From JABFSS01 sp964497975 (GTDB lineage Bacteria > Patescibacteriota > Gracilibacteria > Peribacterales > Peribacteraceae), in NCBI GenBank assembly GCA_964497975.1, contig CAZCFO010000003.1, positions 124,001 through 188,000 of the forward strand: a stretch of DNA of 64,000 nt. Direction: 5' to 3'. The notes under the pieces were generated by a model that searched no databases, was not told where the DNA came from, and saw only the letters and a list, made by a program, of their open reading frames with translations. Shown here one piece after another: positions 55,006 through 63,663 of the stretch; the first letter of the stretch is position 1; each line of letters opens with the position of its first letter. The position numbers and the translations under genes are program-made.

Positions 55006-57234
55006 ATGAAGATCCGTACCAAACTGCGTATCGGCACCGTCATCACCGCGGTCCTCGTGATCATCTATACGGCGGCACTCGTGGTTCTTCTTCTCACGAT
55101 CCGTTTTTCGGCCGAGAAGCAGCGGCTGGTGGAACGCATCACGCACGGCGAATTCCAGTCGTCGTTCCTTCGCGGCGAATACGTCCAGTACCCCTCGGAA
55201 CGTCCCAAAGAGCAGTGGGTCGACGTCCACGAACGGCAATCCCGCCTTCTTGACGAAAGCACTCATCTCTTCACCGCACCGGCGGAGAAAAAACTCTTCG
55301 ACCAGATCGTCGTGTCGTCCAAGAACAGCCGGGAGCTTTTTGATGAGCTCATCCGCAACGTGGAATCCGGCGGGAGCCGGACGGTCATCCAGGAACTCAA
55401 CAACCAGCTGAGCGTCAAAACGCAGACGGGCATTGCGAATGCGCTGCTTCTTGCGGGGCTCAGCCGCCAGAACGGCACGCAAGCCGCGCGGACGTTCGCC
55501 CTGGTCGTCATTCTGCTGGGCCTCGTCGTCGTCGGGTTTTCGATTTTGTCGTACATCACGAGCATGTCGGTGGCGGCGTCCATCCGGCAGCTCGGCGCGG
55601 GCACCAAGATCATCGCGGCGGGAAACTTCTCGTACGAGCTGCAAATCCGCAGCCGCGACGAAATCGGGGAGCTTGCGGCGCTCTTTAATGCCATGGCCGC
55701 GAAGCTCAAGGAGCTGCATTCCGGATTGGAAGCGAAAGTCTCCGCCCGCACCAAGGATCTGGAAAAAGCGCGGATATTCCTGGATGCGATCATCGAGAAC
55801 ATCCCCAACATGATCTTCCTCAAGGACGCGAAGGAACTCCGTTTCGTGCGGTTCAACAAAGCGGGCGAGGAATTGCTCGGCTACAAACGCGGCGACCTGC
55901 TCGGGAAGAACGACTACGATTTTTTCCCCAAGGACCAGGCCGATTTTTTCATCAAAAAGGACCGCGCCGTGCTCACGAGCCGCCGGCTCCTCGACATCCC
56001 CGAGGAGCCCATTGAGACCAAATCCCGCGGGAGGCGCTGGCTGCATACCAAAAAGATCCCGCTCGTGGACGCGCGGGGAAAGCCGCAGTACCTGCTGGGC
56101 ATTTCGGAGGATATCACCGAACGCAGGAGTTACGATCAAAATCTGCGTCTTGCAAACGAAGCCATCAGAAAAGAGGTCGATAATGCCAAGAAATTCCAGC
56201 AGGCGGTGGAAGCGGCAGCCGACGCCATCGTTATTACTGATGCGTCTACGAACATCGTGTACGTCAATCCGGCATGGGAGCTGCTGACGGGCTATTCCCA
56301 GAAGGAGGTCATGGGCATGCGCGTGAATGTTTTGAAATCCGCATCAACCAGTCCGGCCATACATGCAGGCCTGCGTGCCGCTATAGCCTCGGGACAGACT
56401 TTTCACTCCGATGAGATCGTGAATGTCAAAAAGGACGGGTCAACCTATGACGTCGACCTGACCATTTATCCAGTCCGCGTTGAGGGTGTGGTGCAGTTCT
56501 TTGTCGGGGTACACACCGATATTACCGCCCGCAAGCGATCCGATAGAGCGAAGACGGAATTCGTTTCCCTCGCGTCGCATCAGCTGCGTACGCCGCTCAC
56601 CGAAATCCGCTGGGCGCTCTCGTCCATCGCGCGCGAGTGCCCGCTCGAGGGGGAGCACAAAGAGACACTCGAGGCGGCACGCGCCGCCGTCATGCAGATG
56701 GCGGAAACCATCCATGCGATGCTCCTCATCTCGCACGTGGATTCGGGCAATCTGCATACGAAGGGAGTCAATTTCCCGCTGCGAGATTTCCTCGATAAGT
56801 CGCTCCATGCGCTCGATGCCATGCGCAGCCGCCGTGGCATCCGGCTCGAGTTCGACTGTCCGGCGGATCTTGCGATTCACAGCGACGAGCAGCTGCTGCG
56901 TGAGATGATCGCGAACCTCGTGAGCAACGCGTACAAGTACACGCAGTCGGGCGGTACGGTGACAGTACGTGCGAAAAAAGAGAAGACATCCGTGCGGATT
57001 GATGTGCGGGACACGGGCATCGGCATTCCCGCCCTGGAACAGGGGCGCGTCGGTCAGAAATTTTTCCGCGCCGCGAATGTCCTCACAAAAGAGGAGTCCG
57101 GTACTGGCCTTGGATTGTATCTCGTGTACTCTCTCGCCGAAGCTCTCGGCGCAACGGTATCGTTCACTTCCCAGGAGAATGCCGGGACGACGTTCACGTT
57201 GCATTTGCCTCCTGCCACTTCCTCTCATGCCTAA
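55006..57234 (+). CDS. Hybrid-input sensor histidine kinase (HAMP, two PAS, HisKA, HATPase)
   Basis: From ATG 55006 the protein is 742 residues: helix 1 (about 9-34), an extracellular sensor of about 125 residues, helix 2 (about 164-186), HAMP (190-240), PAS 1 (255-375, IIENIPNMIFLKDAKELRF), PAS 2 (400-510, DAIVITDASTNIVYVNPAWELLTGYS), HisKA with H525 in LASHQLRTPL, and HATPase with NLVSNAYKYT, DTGIGIP and GTGLGLYLV. All catalytic boxes are intact. The adjacent binding protein could present a ligand to the external domain. It overlaps the response-regulator gene by 8 nt. Confidence 0.93.
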   Translation: MKIRTKLRIGTVITAVLVIIYTAALVVLLLTIRFSAEKQRLVERITHGEFQSSFLRGEYVQYPSERPKEQWVDVHERQSRLLDESTHLFTAPAEKKLFDQIVVSSKNSRELFDELIRNVESGGSRTVIQELNNQLSVKTQTGIANALLLAGLSRQNGTQAARTFALVVILLGLVVVGFSILSYITSMSVAASIRQLGAGTKIIAAGNFSYELQIRSRDEIGELAALFNAMAAKLKELHSGLEAKVSARTKDLEKARIFLDAIIENIPNMIFLKDAKELRFVRFNKAGEELLGYKRGDLLGKNDYDFFPKDQADFFIKKDRAVLTSRRLLDIPEEPIETKSRGRRWLHTKKIPLVDARGKPQYLLGISEDITERRSYDQNLRLANEAIRKEVDNAKKFQQAVEAAADAIVITDASTNIVYVNPAWELLTGYSQKEVMGMRVNVLKSASTSPAIHAGLRAAIASGQTFHSDEIVNVKKDGSTYDVDLTIYPVRVEGVVQFFVGVHTDITARKRSDRAKTEFVSLASHQLRTPLTEIRWALSSIARECPLEGEHKETLEAARAAVMQMAETIHAMLLISHVDSGNLHTKGVNFPLRDFLDKSLHALDAMRSRRGIRLEFDCPADLAIHSDEQLLREMIANLVSNAYKYTQSGGTVTVRAKKEKTSVRIDVRDTGIGIPALEQGRVGQKFFRAANVLTKEESGTGLGLYLVYSLAEALGATVSFTSQENAGTTFTLHLPPATSSHA

Positions 57235-57598
57235 AGCCAAAAAATACGTTCTCATCGCCGAAGATGATCTTTTTCTCTCGCGCATGATGGAGAAGGCGCT
57301 TGCCGACAAAGGCGTGAAGACCGCCGTCGTGCATGATGGCGCGCAGACGGTGAAGACCATCAGCGCCAAAGCCCCCGATCTGCTGCTGCTCGATCTGCTC
57401 ATGCCGACGATCGACGGCTATGGCGTTTTGAAGCATTTGCAGGAGACGAAAGCAGATTTCCCCATCGTCATCGTCAGCAACGTCAGCGACCGCAACGACC
57501 AGGAGAAATGCAAAAAACTGGGCTGCCGTGCGTACCTCGTCAAAAGTGACATGGATGACGACGCGCTCTGGCCCGCCATCACGAAGTATCTGAAGTGA
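57227..57598 (+). CDS. Single-domain response regulator
   Basis: The 123-residue receiver has AEDD at 11-14, the phospho-acceptor D56 in LLLLDLLMP, S84 in place of the usual Thr (VIVSNVS) and K106 (YLVKSD). It has no output domain, so it must act through protein contact (CheY-like) or pass phosphate on. Its start lies within the end of the kinase gene and it is clearly the cognate partner. Confidence 0.92.
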   Translation: MPKAKKYVLIAEDDLFLSRMMEKALADKGVKTAVVHDGAQTVKTISAKAPDLLLLDLLMPTIDGYGVLKHLQETKADFPIVIVSNVSDRNDQEKCKKLGCRAYLVKSDMDDDALWPAITKYLK

Positions 57599-57628
57599 CG
57601 ATAGGAGCCGCGCCGGATTTTCGGTACG

Positions 57629-58420
57629 ATGACTGCCGTGCAGTCGATCATCATCATTAACGTGTTCGTGCTCATGGGGCTCCTCCTCTTTTTCGTGCGC
57701 GAGGAGTGGCGGCACCGCAGGCTCACGGCCAGGATCCGGGAGACGACGGCCGATCTCACGTTCATCGCGCACCAATTGCGGTCGCCGCTCTCCAACCTGC
57801 GCAAGTACAACGAGTTTTTGCAGAGCAAGGAATTCGGATCCCTCTCGTTCGCCCAGCAGGAGGCCATCAGCCGCGCGCAGGAGTCCCTTTCGGAATCGCT
57901 GACGTTCCTCAACCGCCTGCTCGCCCGCTCGCAGCTGGATGACGCGCAGATGGAGAACAGGCCGTCCTCGGTCAAAATCCGCGAGATCATCCAGGGCGCC
58001 GTCGACTCCGCGCGTCCGGCGGCCGACAAGCGCAGGCAGTCGCTCTCCGTCACGGGCAATCTCCGCGTGCGGGTCTTCGCCGATCCGCTGTTGCTCCACG
58101 GCATCCTCGACGAGCTTCTCATGAACGCCGTGCATTACACGGCGGAGGGAGGCGCCATCACCGTCGCCGTCACCGACAAGGGGAGGACGGCGGACATCGA
58201 GGTACGTGATACGGGCATCGGCATTTCGGAGACGGAGCGGCCGCACATCTTCGAGAAGTTTTTCCGCGGCGAACGTGCGCGCTCCATGTTCGCGGGCAAC
58301 GGCCTGGGTCTCTCCTTCGTCCGCCAGTTCACGGACAAGCTGGGAGGCGACGTCCGTTTTTCGTCGAAAGAGGGGAAAGGCACCACTTTTACGCTGACGC
58401 TGCCCACCAGTGAGAAATGA
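57629..58420 (+). CDS. Small membrane histidine kinase
   Basis: The 263-residue protein has one N-terminal helix (SIIIINVFVLMGLLLFFV), HisKA with H48 in FIAHQLRSPLSN and a full HATPase domain (LLMNAVHYTAEGG, DTGIGIS, GNGLGLSFVRQF). It lacks any sensor domain beyond the helix. It follows the response regulator by 30 nt, so two kinases may feed one receiver, or this one may act as a phosphatase. Confidence 0.9.
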   Translation: MTAVQSIIIINVFVLMGLLLFFVREEWRHRRLTARIRETTADLTFIAHQLRSPLSNLRKYNEFLQSKEFGSLSFAQQEAISRAQESLSESLTFLNRLLARSQLDDAQMENRPSSVKIREIIQGAVDSARPAADKRRQSLSVTGNLRVRVFADPLLLHGILDELLMNAVHYTAEGGAITVAVTDKGRTADIEVRDTGIGISETERPHIFEKFFRGERARSMFAGNGLGLSFVRQFTDKLGGDVRFSSKEGKGTTFTLTLPTSEK

Positions 58421-58521
58421 AAAGATTTCTGTACATTCCGGTATTGGACCATGCTTTCCGCTGATCTGTCTTCCGCATACCCCTGAAGGAAGAGCGAAAA
58501 TTTGGTATACTATCCGGAAAC

Positions 58522-59238
58522 ATGCACACAAAAAGTCACTTCCTTCGATCGTTTGTCGTGGTCCTGCTTCTGGCGGCCGCGCTGCCGTGCCAGGCCGTCG
58601 CGGCCGAACCGAAGACTGCCACCCAGATGCGGATGGAGGCGGGCCTCCCGTTTGAGCAGGACTTCGTGATCACCGCGTACTACTCGCCGAAGCCGCGCCA
58701 GTGCAGTTACGTGATGGGCGATGAACATGCGGACAAAGTCCTCAACGGTCAGGGTACCAACGGCGCCGACGGCACGGCCGTGTACCCCGGCATGGCCGCC
58801 GCGCCGCGCGCGTATCCGTTCGGCACGCGTCTGGTGCTCCCGGGCATCGGCACCGTCACGGTGCACGACCGGGGGGGAGCGATCATCGAAGGAGTTGCCA
58901 CCCATCGTCTGGATATCTGGGCTGGCGCGGGGGAGGAGGGCCTCGCCCGCGCGCTCGCGTTCGGCGTCCAGCGCGTCCGCGGCGTGGTCTATCCCGCGGG
59001 ATCGCTCCAGCCGGAAGAGTCCATCGATCTCCAGGATCTTCCCGCGCCCGTCACCGCACTGCGACATTTTCTGGCGGAGAACGCGAAACTCCAGGACTGC
59101 GACGCGATGATCACGTTCGGAAAGTCTCTCGTAAAAAAAGTCCGCGTCTTCGCCGTGTCGCAGACGCGCTTCGCGTTCGTCAACGCCCCGCCGCCCACCG
59201 AGATGCTGACGTTCTTCCCCTCGGGCCTGAGTATCTGA
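58522..59238 (+). CDS. Secreted 3D-domain protein (double-psi beta-barrel)
   Basis: The 238-residue protein has a signal peptide (FVVVLLLAAALPCQAVAA). The core VITAYYSPKPRQ, GQGTNGADGTAVYPGMAAAP, YPFGTRLVLPGIGTVTVHDRGGAI and HRLDIWAG carries the three Asp of the 3D domain found in YabE/Rpf-like and MltA-type wall hydrolases. It may cleave or bind peptidoglycan. An extended -10 (TGG TATACT) lies 10 nt before the ATG. Confidence 0.88.
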   Translation: MHTKSHFLRSFVVVLLLAAALPCQAVAAEPKTATQMRMEAGLPFEQDFVITAYYSPKPRQCSYVMGDEHADKVLNGQGTNGADGTAVYPGMAAAPRAYPFGTRLVLPGIGTVTVHDRGGAIIEGVATHRLDIWAGAGEEGLARALAFGVQRVRGVVYPAGSLQPEESIDLQDLPAPVTALRHFLAENAKLQDCDAMITFGKSLVKKVRVFAVSQTRFAFVNAPPPTEMLTFFPSGLSI

Positions 59239-59321
59239 GGATGATCCGCGCGTGAAAATCCCGTGTCCGCTGGGGGCCTGTTTTTGCGTGCCGCCGGACG
59301 TTTTCCCTGTCCGGGCAAATA

Positions 59322-59350
59322 TAGACAAATGTACTAATATGTGTTATTAT
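59322..59350 (+). promoter_or_regulatory. Promoter of the modular surface-protein operon
   Basis: TAGACA (59322-59327) and TATTAT (59345-59350) are 17 nt apart with a TGT extension before the -10. The ATG at 59393 is 42 nt downstream. Confidence 0.6.
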
Positions 59351-59392
59351 AAAACAGTAAGAGATTGTCTCTTCCCTCACACAAAAACACAC

Positions 59393-60109
59393 ATGAACCG
59401 TCTTCTCCGCAGCGGCAGGGTGGTTGTCACGGTCGTCGGCACAGTCGCGCTGTTGTGCGGCGGAATCTTCACCGCGCACGGCGCCGCGTTCCGGCTCGAC
59501 TACGACAGTCTGCAGATCGACACCGCGACGCTCTCGGGCGGCGGCTATCAGATGGAAGCCGGACTCGGAACGATCTCCGCAGCCGAGACCGCCGATGTTT
59601 TGCCCGATGCTGTCGCGGAGGAGTCCGGGGGCGGCGGAACGCAGGGGGGCGGAGGCGGCAGCGGCACGGAATCCGGGGAGAGCCAGGGCGGGGGAGGCGG
59701 ACGTCGCCAGAGTTCCATCGCCAGCGTCATCAGCTCTCCGGACGCCGATCCGGTCGTCTGGCCGGGGGGCAATGCGTCGTCCATCCGGCGTCCTGCGATC
59801 TCATCGGCGCGCTCCGTCGCCTCGGTTCAATCGTCCGTCCGTCATGCCGCCGCATCCGAGCGCTCCGTCGCATCCGCGGCGTTTTCGTCCCGCCTCGCGG
59901 ATACCGTTCCCGCATCCCCCCCGACGGGACCTGGTTCCTCCGCGTCGCCCGAGGCGTCCGGTGATGGACCGTCTTCCCCGGCGGATACCGCGGCCGGAGC
60001 GGTCGCGCTGGGCGGCGTGACCATGACCGAAGCCGCCGTGCTCGCGCGTCTCGCGTGGATCGCCCGCCTCAAAGCCCTGTACGGAGCCATTCCCGCCTTC
60101 CTCTCGTGA
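59393..60109 (+). CDS. Secreted Gly/Ser-rich protein
   Basis: From ATG 59393 (MNRLLRSGRVVVTVVG) the protein is 238 residues with a signal peptide ending AHGA. A short N-terminal segment (FRLDYDSLQIDTATLSGGGYQMEAGLG) is followed by a glycine-rich stretch (GGGGTQGGGGGSG), a long Ser/Ala/Pro-rich region and a hydrophobic C-terminal helix (VTMTEAAVLARLAWIARLKAL). No family is recognised. The stop overlaps the GTG start of the next gene, so they are one operon. Confidence 0.7.
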   Translation: MNRLLRSGRVVVTVVGTVALLCGGIFTAHGAAFRLDYDSLQIDTATLSGGGYQMEAGLGTISAAETADVLPDAVAEESGGGGTQGGGGGSGTESGESQGGGGGRRQSSIASVISSPDADPVVWPGGNASSIRRPAISSARSVASVQSSVRHAAASERSVASAAFSSRLADTVPASPPTGPGSSASPEASGDGPSSPADTAAGAVALGGVTMTEAAVLARLAWIARLKALYGAIPAFLS

Positions 60110-62007
60110 TCTCCCGCCGATTGCTCGCACTGGCCCCGCTCCTCGCGCTCATTCTCCTGGGTGCGCCCGCGCTTGCCGCGACCGTGCCCGAGACGCTCTC
60201 GTACGAAGGCCGTCTTCTCGACGGCGCCGGCAATCCCGTCACTTCCGCCATCGTCCTGCGCTTCTCGCTCTGGAAGAGCGCAGACTGGACATCGTCCGAC
60301 GTTTCGGCCGGGGCGATCAACACCGGTGCGGCGAACTACGGCGCGTGGTACGAAACGCAGACGGTGACGCCCAACGCCAACGGCAACTTCCAGGTGCAGA
60401 TGGGCGGTTCCACCGCGCTGCCCTCGCTCGACTTCACGCAGCACAAGTTTTTGCAGGTGGAAGTGAAATCCTCCGGCGAGGCTGACACGGCGTACGTCCT
60501 GCTCGATCCGACGGGCGACGACGGCGCGGACGCGGTCGACCGCAAGACGATCGCCGCCGTCGCGTATGCCAAGAACGCCGAGAGCGTCGGCAACCGCACC
60601 ACTGGCACGTCATCAGGAAACCTCCTGCTGCTCGGTCCGGGGGGAAAAATCACGAACGCGCAGATGGGCGGCGGCACCGCATCCCAGAGTTTCGGCATCA
60701 ACAGCGAGAATGCCGCCGGCGACGCGACGCTCACGTTCGGTAACCTTCTGCTCCCCGAGACTCTCAAGTATTCCGCTTCCCACGGCCGTTTTGAGTTCTC
60801 CGCGGACGTCTACGTGAACGGTTCGCTGACGGCAAAAAACACGCTCTCGGGTTCGGCGCTCACGGTCACCGGCCTCAAAAACTGCGACAGCGTCGATACC
60901 GACGCCGCAGGCAATCTGGTCTGCGGCACCGACAGCGGCGCGGGAGCGGGACTCTCCGAGGCCGATGCGAACGGGTTCTACGTCCGCAAAACGAATGACG
61001 GCGGGCTCAGTGCGTCGGGAACCATCGCCACCGACGGCGGAATCACCATCAACAAAAACAACGCGCCGTCCGACGCCGTCCTCACGTTCGGCAGTTCTGT
61101 CGGCGCCAGATCCCTCCTCTATTCCGCTGATCACGAGCGGTTCGAGTTTGACGACGGGCTCTCGGTTCACGGCGACCTGACAGTGTCGGGCTCCATCAAC
61201 GGCGTCGATCTCGCCGAGCTCGCCTTCGTGCCGCTGAAGGTCTCCTCCGGCGGCGGGCTCACGATCCGCGTGGCGTCCGGCAGTTACCGCCTGGGCACCG
61301 ACATCGTGAACTTTCCCGGTGCTGTAGGCGTTTCCGTGGCTCCCAGTGCGATGAACTACGTGTTCTTCGGTTCCGGCGGACTCACCGTCCGCACGGCGGT
61401 CTTCCCGGCCGACGAGGCGTTCATCCCGCTCGCGGTCGTCACCACGTCGTCCACAGGCGTCATCAACGTCACCGGCAAGGCCGTCGCCCAGAGCGACACG
61501 CGCGAGCAGACCGTCCTCGCGGTCCTCACGCCGGAATTCGACAAGGCAGTGTACAAGGCCGACGGCGCCGACAACGTCGGCCAGCTCACGATGACCCAGG
61601 ACGGCGCGACGCTGCGCAGCCATTATCAGTGGACCAGCAGCCGCACGACGCCGCAGGACTACGATATTCTCGTCCGCTTTCTCCTCCCGCAGGGGTTCGT
61701 GGGATGGGAAACCGGTCCCGACACCCAGCCTCTCCAGGTCTCGTACCGCACGACGACGCCGAACACCCCCGAGAATGCGCTCGACGTCTCCGTCTACGAC
61801 GCCGACGGTTCCGCCGTGTCGCTCACCGGAGGCGCGACGGGCCTCGCGTCGGCCTCCTGGACCGTCAGGCAGCTCGCCTTTTCCGGCGCTCCCGCCTGGA
61901 CGGCGGGGAGGGAAATCCTTCTAAAGTTTCACGTATCGGCCAAAAGCGGCTTTCAGACGGATCTTGGCTCCGTGGAGCTGCGATACCGCCTGTTGACGGG
62001 GGAATAA
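60106..62007 (+). CDS. Large secreted modular fibre/adhesin-like protein
   Basis: The start is GTG 60106 (VISRRLLALAPLLALILLGAPALA), overlapping the preceding stop (GTGA). The 633-residue protein begins with a domain like those of tail-fibre N-termini (VPETLSYEGRLLDGAGNPVTSA..LRFSLW). Two copies of a cassette follow (LKYSASHGRFEFSADVYVNG...GLKNCDSVDTDAAGNLVCGTDS; SLLYSADHERFEFDDGLSVHGDL), then a head-like SGGGLTIRVASGSYRLG part and a C-terminal beta-sandwich. The cassette and C-terminal domain recur in the next two genes. A surface fibre or adhesin is likely. Confidence 0.78.
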   Translation: MISRRLLALAPLLALILLGAPALAATVPETLSYEGRLLDGAGNPVTSAIVLRFSLWKSADWTSSDVSAGAINTGAANYGAWYETQTVTPNANGNFQVQMGGSTALPSLDFTQHKFLQVEVKSSGEADTAYVLLDPTGDDGADAVDRKTIAAVAYAKNAESVGNRTTGTSSGNLLLLGPGGKITNAQMGGGTASQSFGINSENAAGDATLTFGNLLLPETLKYSASHGRFEFSADVYVNGSLTAKNTLSGSALTVTGLKNCDSVDTDAAGNLVCGTDSGAGAGLSEADANGFYVRKTNDGGLSASGTIATDGGITINKNNAPSDAVLTFGSSVGARSLLYSADHERFEFDDGLSVHGDLTVSGSINGVDLAELAFVPLKVSSGGGLTIRVASGSYRLGTDIVNFPGAVGVSVAPSAMNYVFFGSGGLTVRTAVFPADEAFIPLAVVTTSSTGVINVTGKAVAQSDTREQTVLAVLTPEFDKAVYKADGADNVGQLTMTQDGATLRSHYQWTSSRTTPQDYDILVRFLLPQGFVGWETGPDTQPLQVSYRTTTPNTPENALDVSVYDADGSAVSLTGGATGLASASWTVRQLAFSGAPAWTAGREILLKFHVSAKSGFQTDLGSVELRYRLLTGE

Positions 62008-62012
62008 TCGTA

Positions 62013-62041
62013 TTGTGCAACTTGGTCAAGTTTGCTATACT
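62013..62041 (+). promoter_or_regulatory. Promoter of the second modular protein gene
   Basis: TTGTGC (62013-62018) and TATACT (62036-62041, with TGC before it) are 17 nt apart. Confidence 0.6.
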
Positions 62042-62064
62042 GACCAGATTTCACAAACACCCTT

Positions 62065-63435
62065 ATGACCCCTTCGTTCCGTATCCGCCCCGCGCGCCGC
62101 ACAACCGCGCGCGTCATGCTGGCCTTGCTGCTTCTTGCTTCCGCAGGACAGACTGCCCTCGGGGCATCCTCATGGAATCCGACGGTGCTTGTGAACACGG
62201 AATCGTTCCAGACGATCGACGAAGGCGATTCCACCACCAACATCGAAATCCGCTTCGGCCAGTCCCTCAACGAACGCCTCTTCTACGACCGCTCCAACGG
62301 CCGTTTCGAATTCACCAAGGGCCTCGTGATCAACGGCGACACGAAGATCCGCGGCAACCTGTCGGGCTCCACGCTGACGATCGACGGCCTGCGCAACTGT
62401 GATTCCATCGACACGGACGCGAACGGCAACCTGGTCTGCGGCACAGATTCCAACGCGCAGTTCTCCGGCACCGGCGCGCTCCAGAACGCGTTCGACAACC
62501 GCTACATCAATTCCTCCGGGGACACCATGACCGGTTCGCTCAAAGTGCGAGCCACCCTCTCCGGCTCCTCGCTGCAGATCGACAACAACGCCGTCATCAA
62601 GGGGCAGCTCTCCGTGACCGGCGCCATCAAGACCCGCGGAAACCTCACCATCAACAGCGAAGCCGACACCAACGACGCCGTGCTCACGTTCGGCAACCAG
62701 ACGGCCTCGCAGACGCTCCAGTACTCCAACGCCAACCAGCGTTTTGAGTTCAGCAAGGATCTCAAGGTCACCGGCGGCGTCCGCGCATCCGGCAACCTCT
62801 CCGGTTCCACGCTGAACGTCGACGGGGTCATCAATCTCCGCGGTCAGAGCTACACCTTCCCGGGCCAGCGCGGCGCCGCGGGCACGTTCCTCCAAGAGGA
62901 TGGCGCGGGCAACCTGTCGTGGACGTCCACCAGCGTCGGCAATTCCAGCGGGAACATCCTCTCGCTGCATCCGGCCTATCCGAACGCCGTCTACACCGCT
63001 TCCGGATCGGGCATCGGTCAGCTGACGTATTCCGGCGCGCTGGGAACGGATAACTTCTACCGCTGGACCACGTCCAAAGCGACGCTGCAGAGTTACGTGA
63101 TCGCCGTTCGGGTCCAGGTGCCGAAGAACTTCAGTCATTGGGAAACCGCTTCCGGCGTCCTCGTACGCTTACGTACCGGCACCACGACCGCCGCGGACAA
63201 CCACGTCACCTTCCGCATGCTCGATACCGCCGGCGCGACCGTCGCCGTCGGCAACAACGGAGCGCTCAAGAGCGGAACCGCCGGCGCCTGGCGCACCAAC
63301 ACCATCACGGGAATCACGGGAGGGACGTTTACGCCCCTCGGGTACATCACGCTGCTCATCAAAGTGGCCGCCACATCCACGGGCTACACCGATCTCGGAT
63401 TCATCGACCTGCGGTGGACCACGACCACGCCGTAA
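62065..63435 (+). CDS. Secreted modular fibre/adhesin-like protein, paralogue 2
   Basis: The 456-residue protein has a signal peptide (VMLALLLLASAGQTALGAS), the start SSWNPTVLVNTESFQTID, and cassette copies LFYDRSNGRFEFTKGLVINGD...GLRNCDSIDTDANGNLVCGTDS and LQYSNANQRFEFSKDLKVTGG..NLSGSTLNVDG. The C-terminal 140 residues (AVYTASGSGIGQLTYSG..NFYRWTTSKATLQSYVIAVRVQVPKNF) are homologous to the end of the preceding protein. It has its own promoter and terminator. Confidence 0.75.
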   Translation: MTPSFRIRPARRTTARVMLALLLLASAGQTALGASSWNPTVLVNTESFQTIDEGDSTTNIEIRFGQSLNERLFYDRSNGRFEFTKGLVINGDTKIRGNLSGSTLTIDGLRNCDSIDTDANGNLVCGTDSNAQFSGTGALQNAFDNRYINSSGDTMTGSLKVRATLSGSSLQIDNNAVIKGQLSVTGAIKTRGNLTINSEADTNDAVLTFGNQTASQTLQYSNANQRFEFSKDLKVTGGVRASGNLSGSTLNVDGVINLRGQSYTFPGQRGAAGTFLQEDGAGNLSWTSTSVGNSSGNILSLHPAYPNAVYTASGSGIGQLTYSGALGTDNFYRWTTSKATLQSYVIAVRVQVPKNFSHWETASGVLVRLRTGTTTAADNHVTFRMLDTAGATVAVGNNGALKSGTAGAWRTNTITGITGGTFTPLGYITLLIKVAATSTGYTDLGFIDLRWTTTTP

Positions 63436-63461
63436 TGCTTGTCTGACGATTGCAGAACTGC

Positions 63462-63494
63462 AAAGAGCGTTCCGCCACAAACGGAGCGCTCTTC
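63462..63494 (+). terminator. Hairpin terminator
   Basis: AAGAGCGTTCCG and CGGAGCGCTCTT form a 12-bp stem with one G-U pair around a 7-nt loop, 26 nt after the stop of paralogue 2; the following T-run is weak. Confidence 0.65.
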
Positions 63495-63515
63495 CGTTCG
63501 ATCATTTCCAGCCAC

Positions 63516-63595
63516 TGTCATCCTGAGCCCTCGGCGTGCCCGGGGCACACTCCGCGGAGCTTGTCCTGAACCGCAATGAAGGGCTCACCATGACA
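63516..63595. repeat. MITE-like inverted-repeat element, copy 4 (80 bp)
   Basis: The ends TGTCATCCTGAGCCCT and AGGGCTCACCATGACA are complementary over 16 nt with two mismatches; inside, CGTGCCCCGGG-like and TCCGCGGA palindromes occur. It lies between the terminator and the promoter of the next gene. Confidence 0.75.
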
Positions 63596-63663
63596 CGATG
63601 ATTTTGCAAATCCAACCGGAGGAAAAAACACGAGTTTTCCGCTATACTATAAGGATTCTCTCC

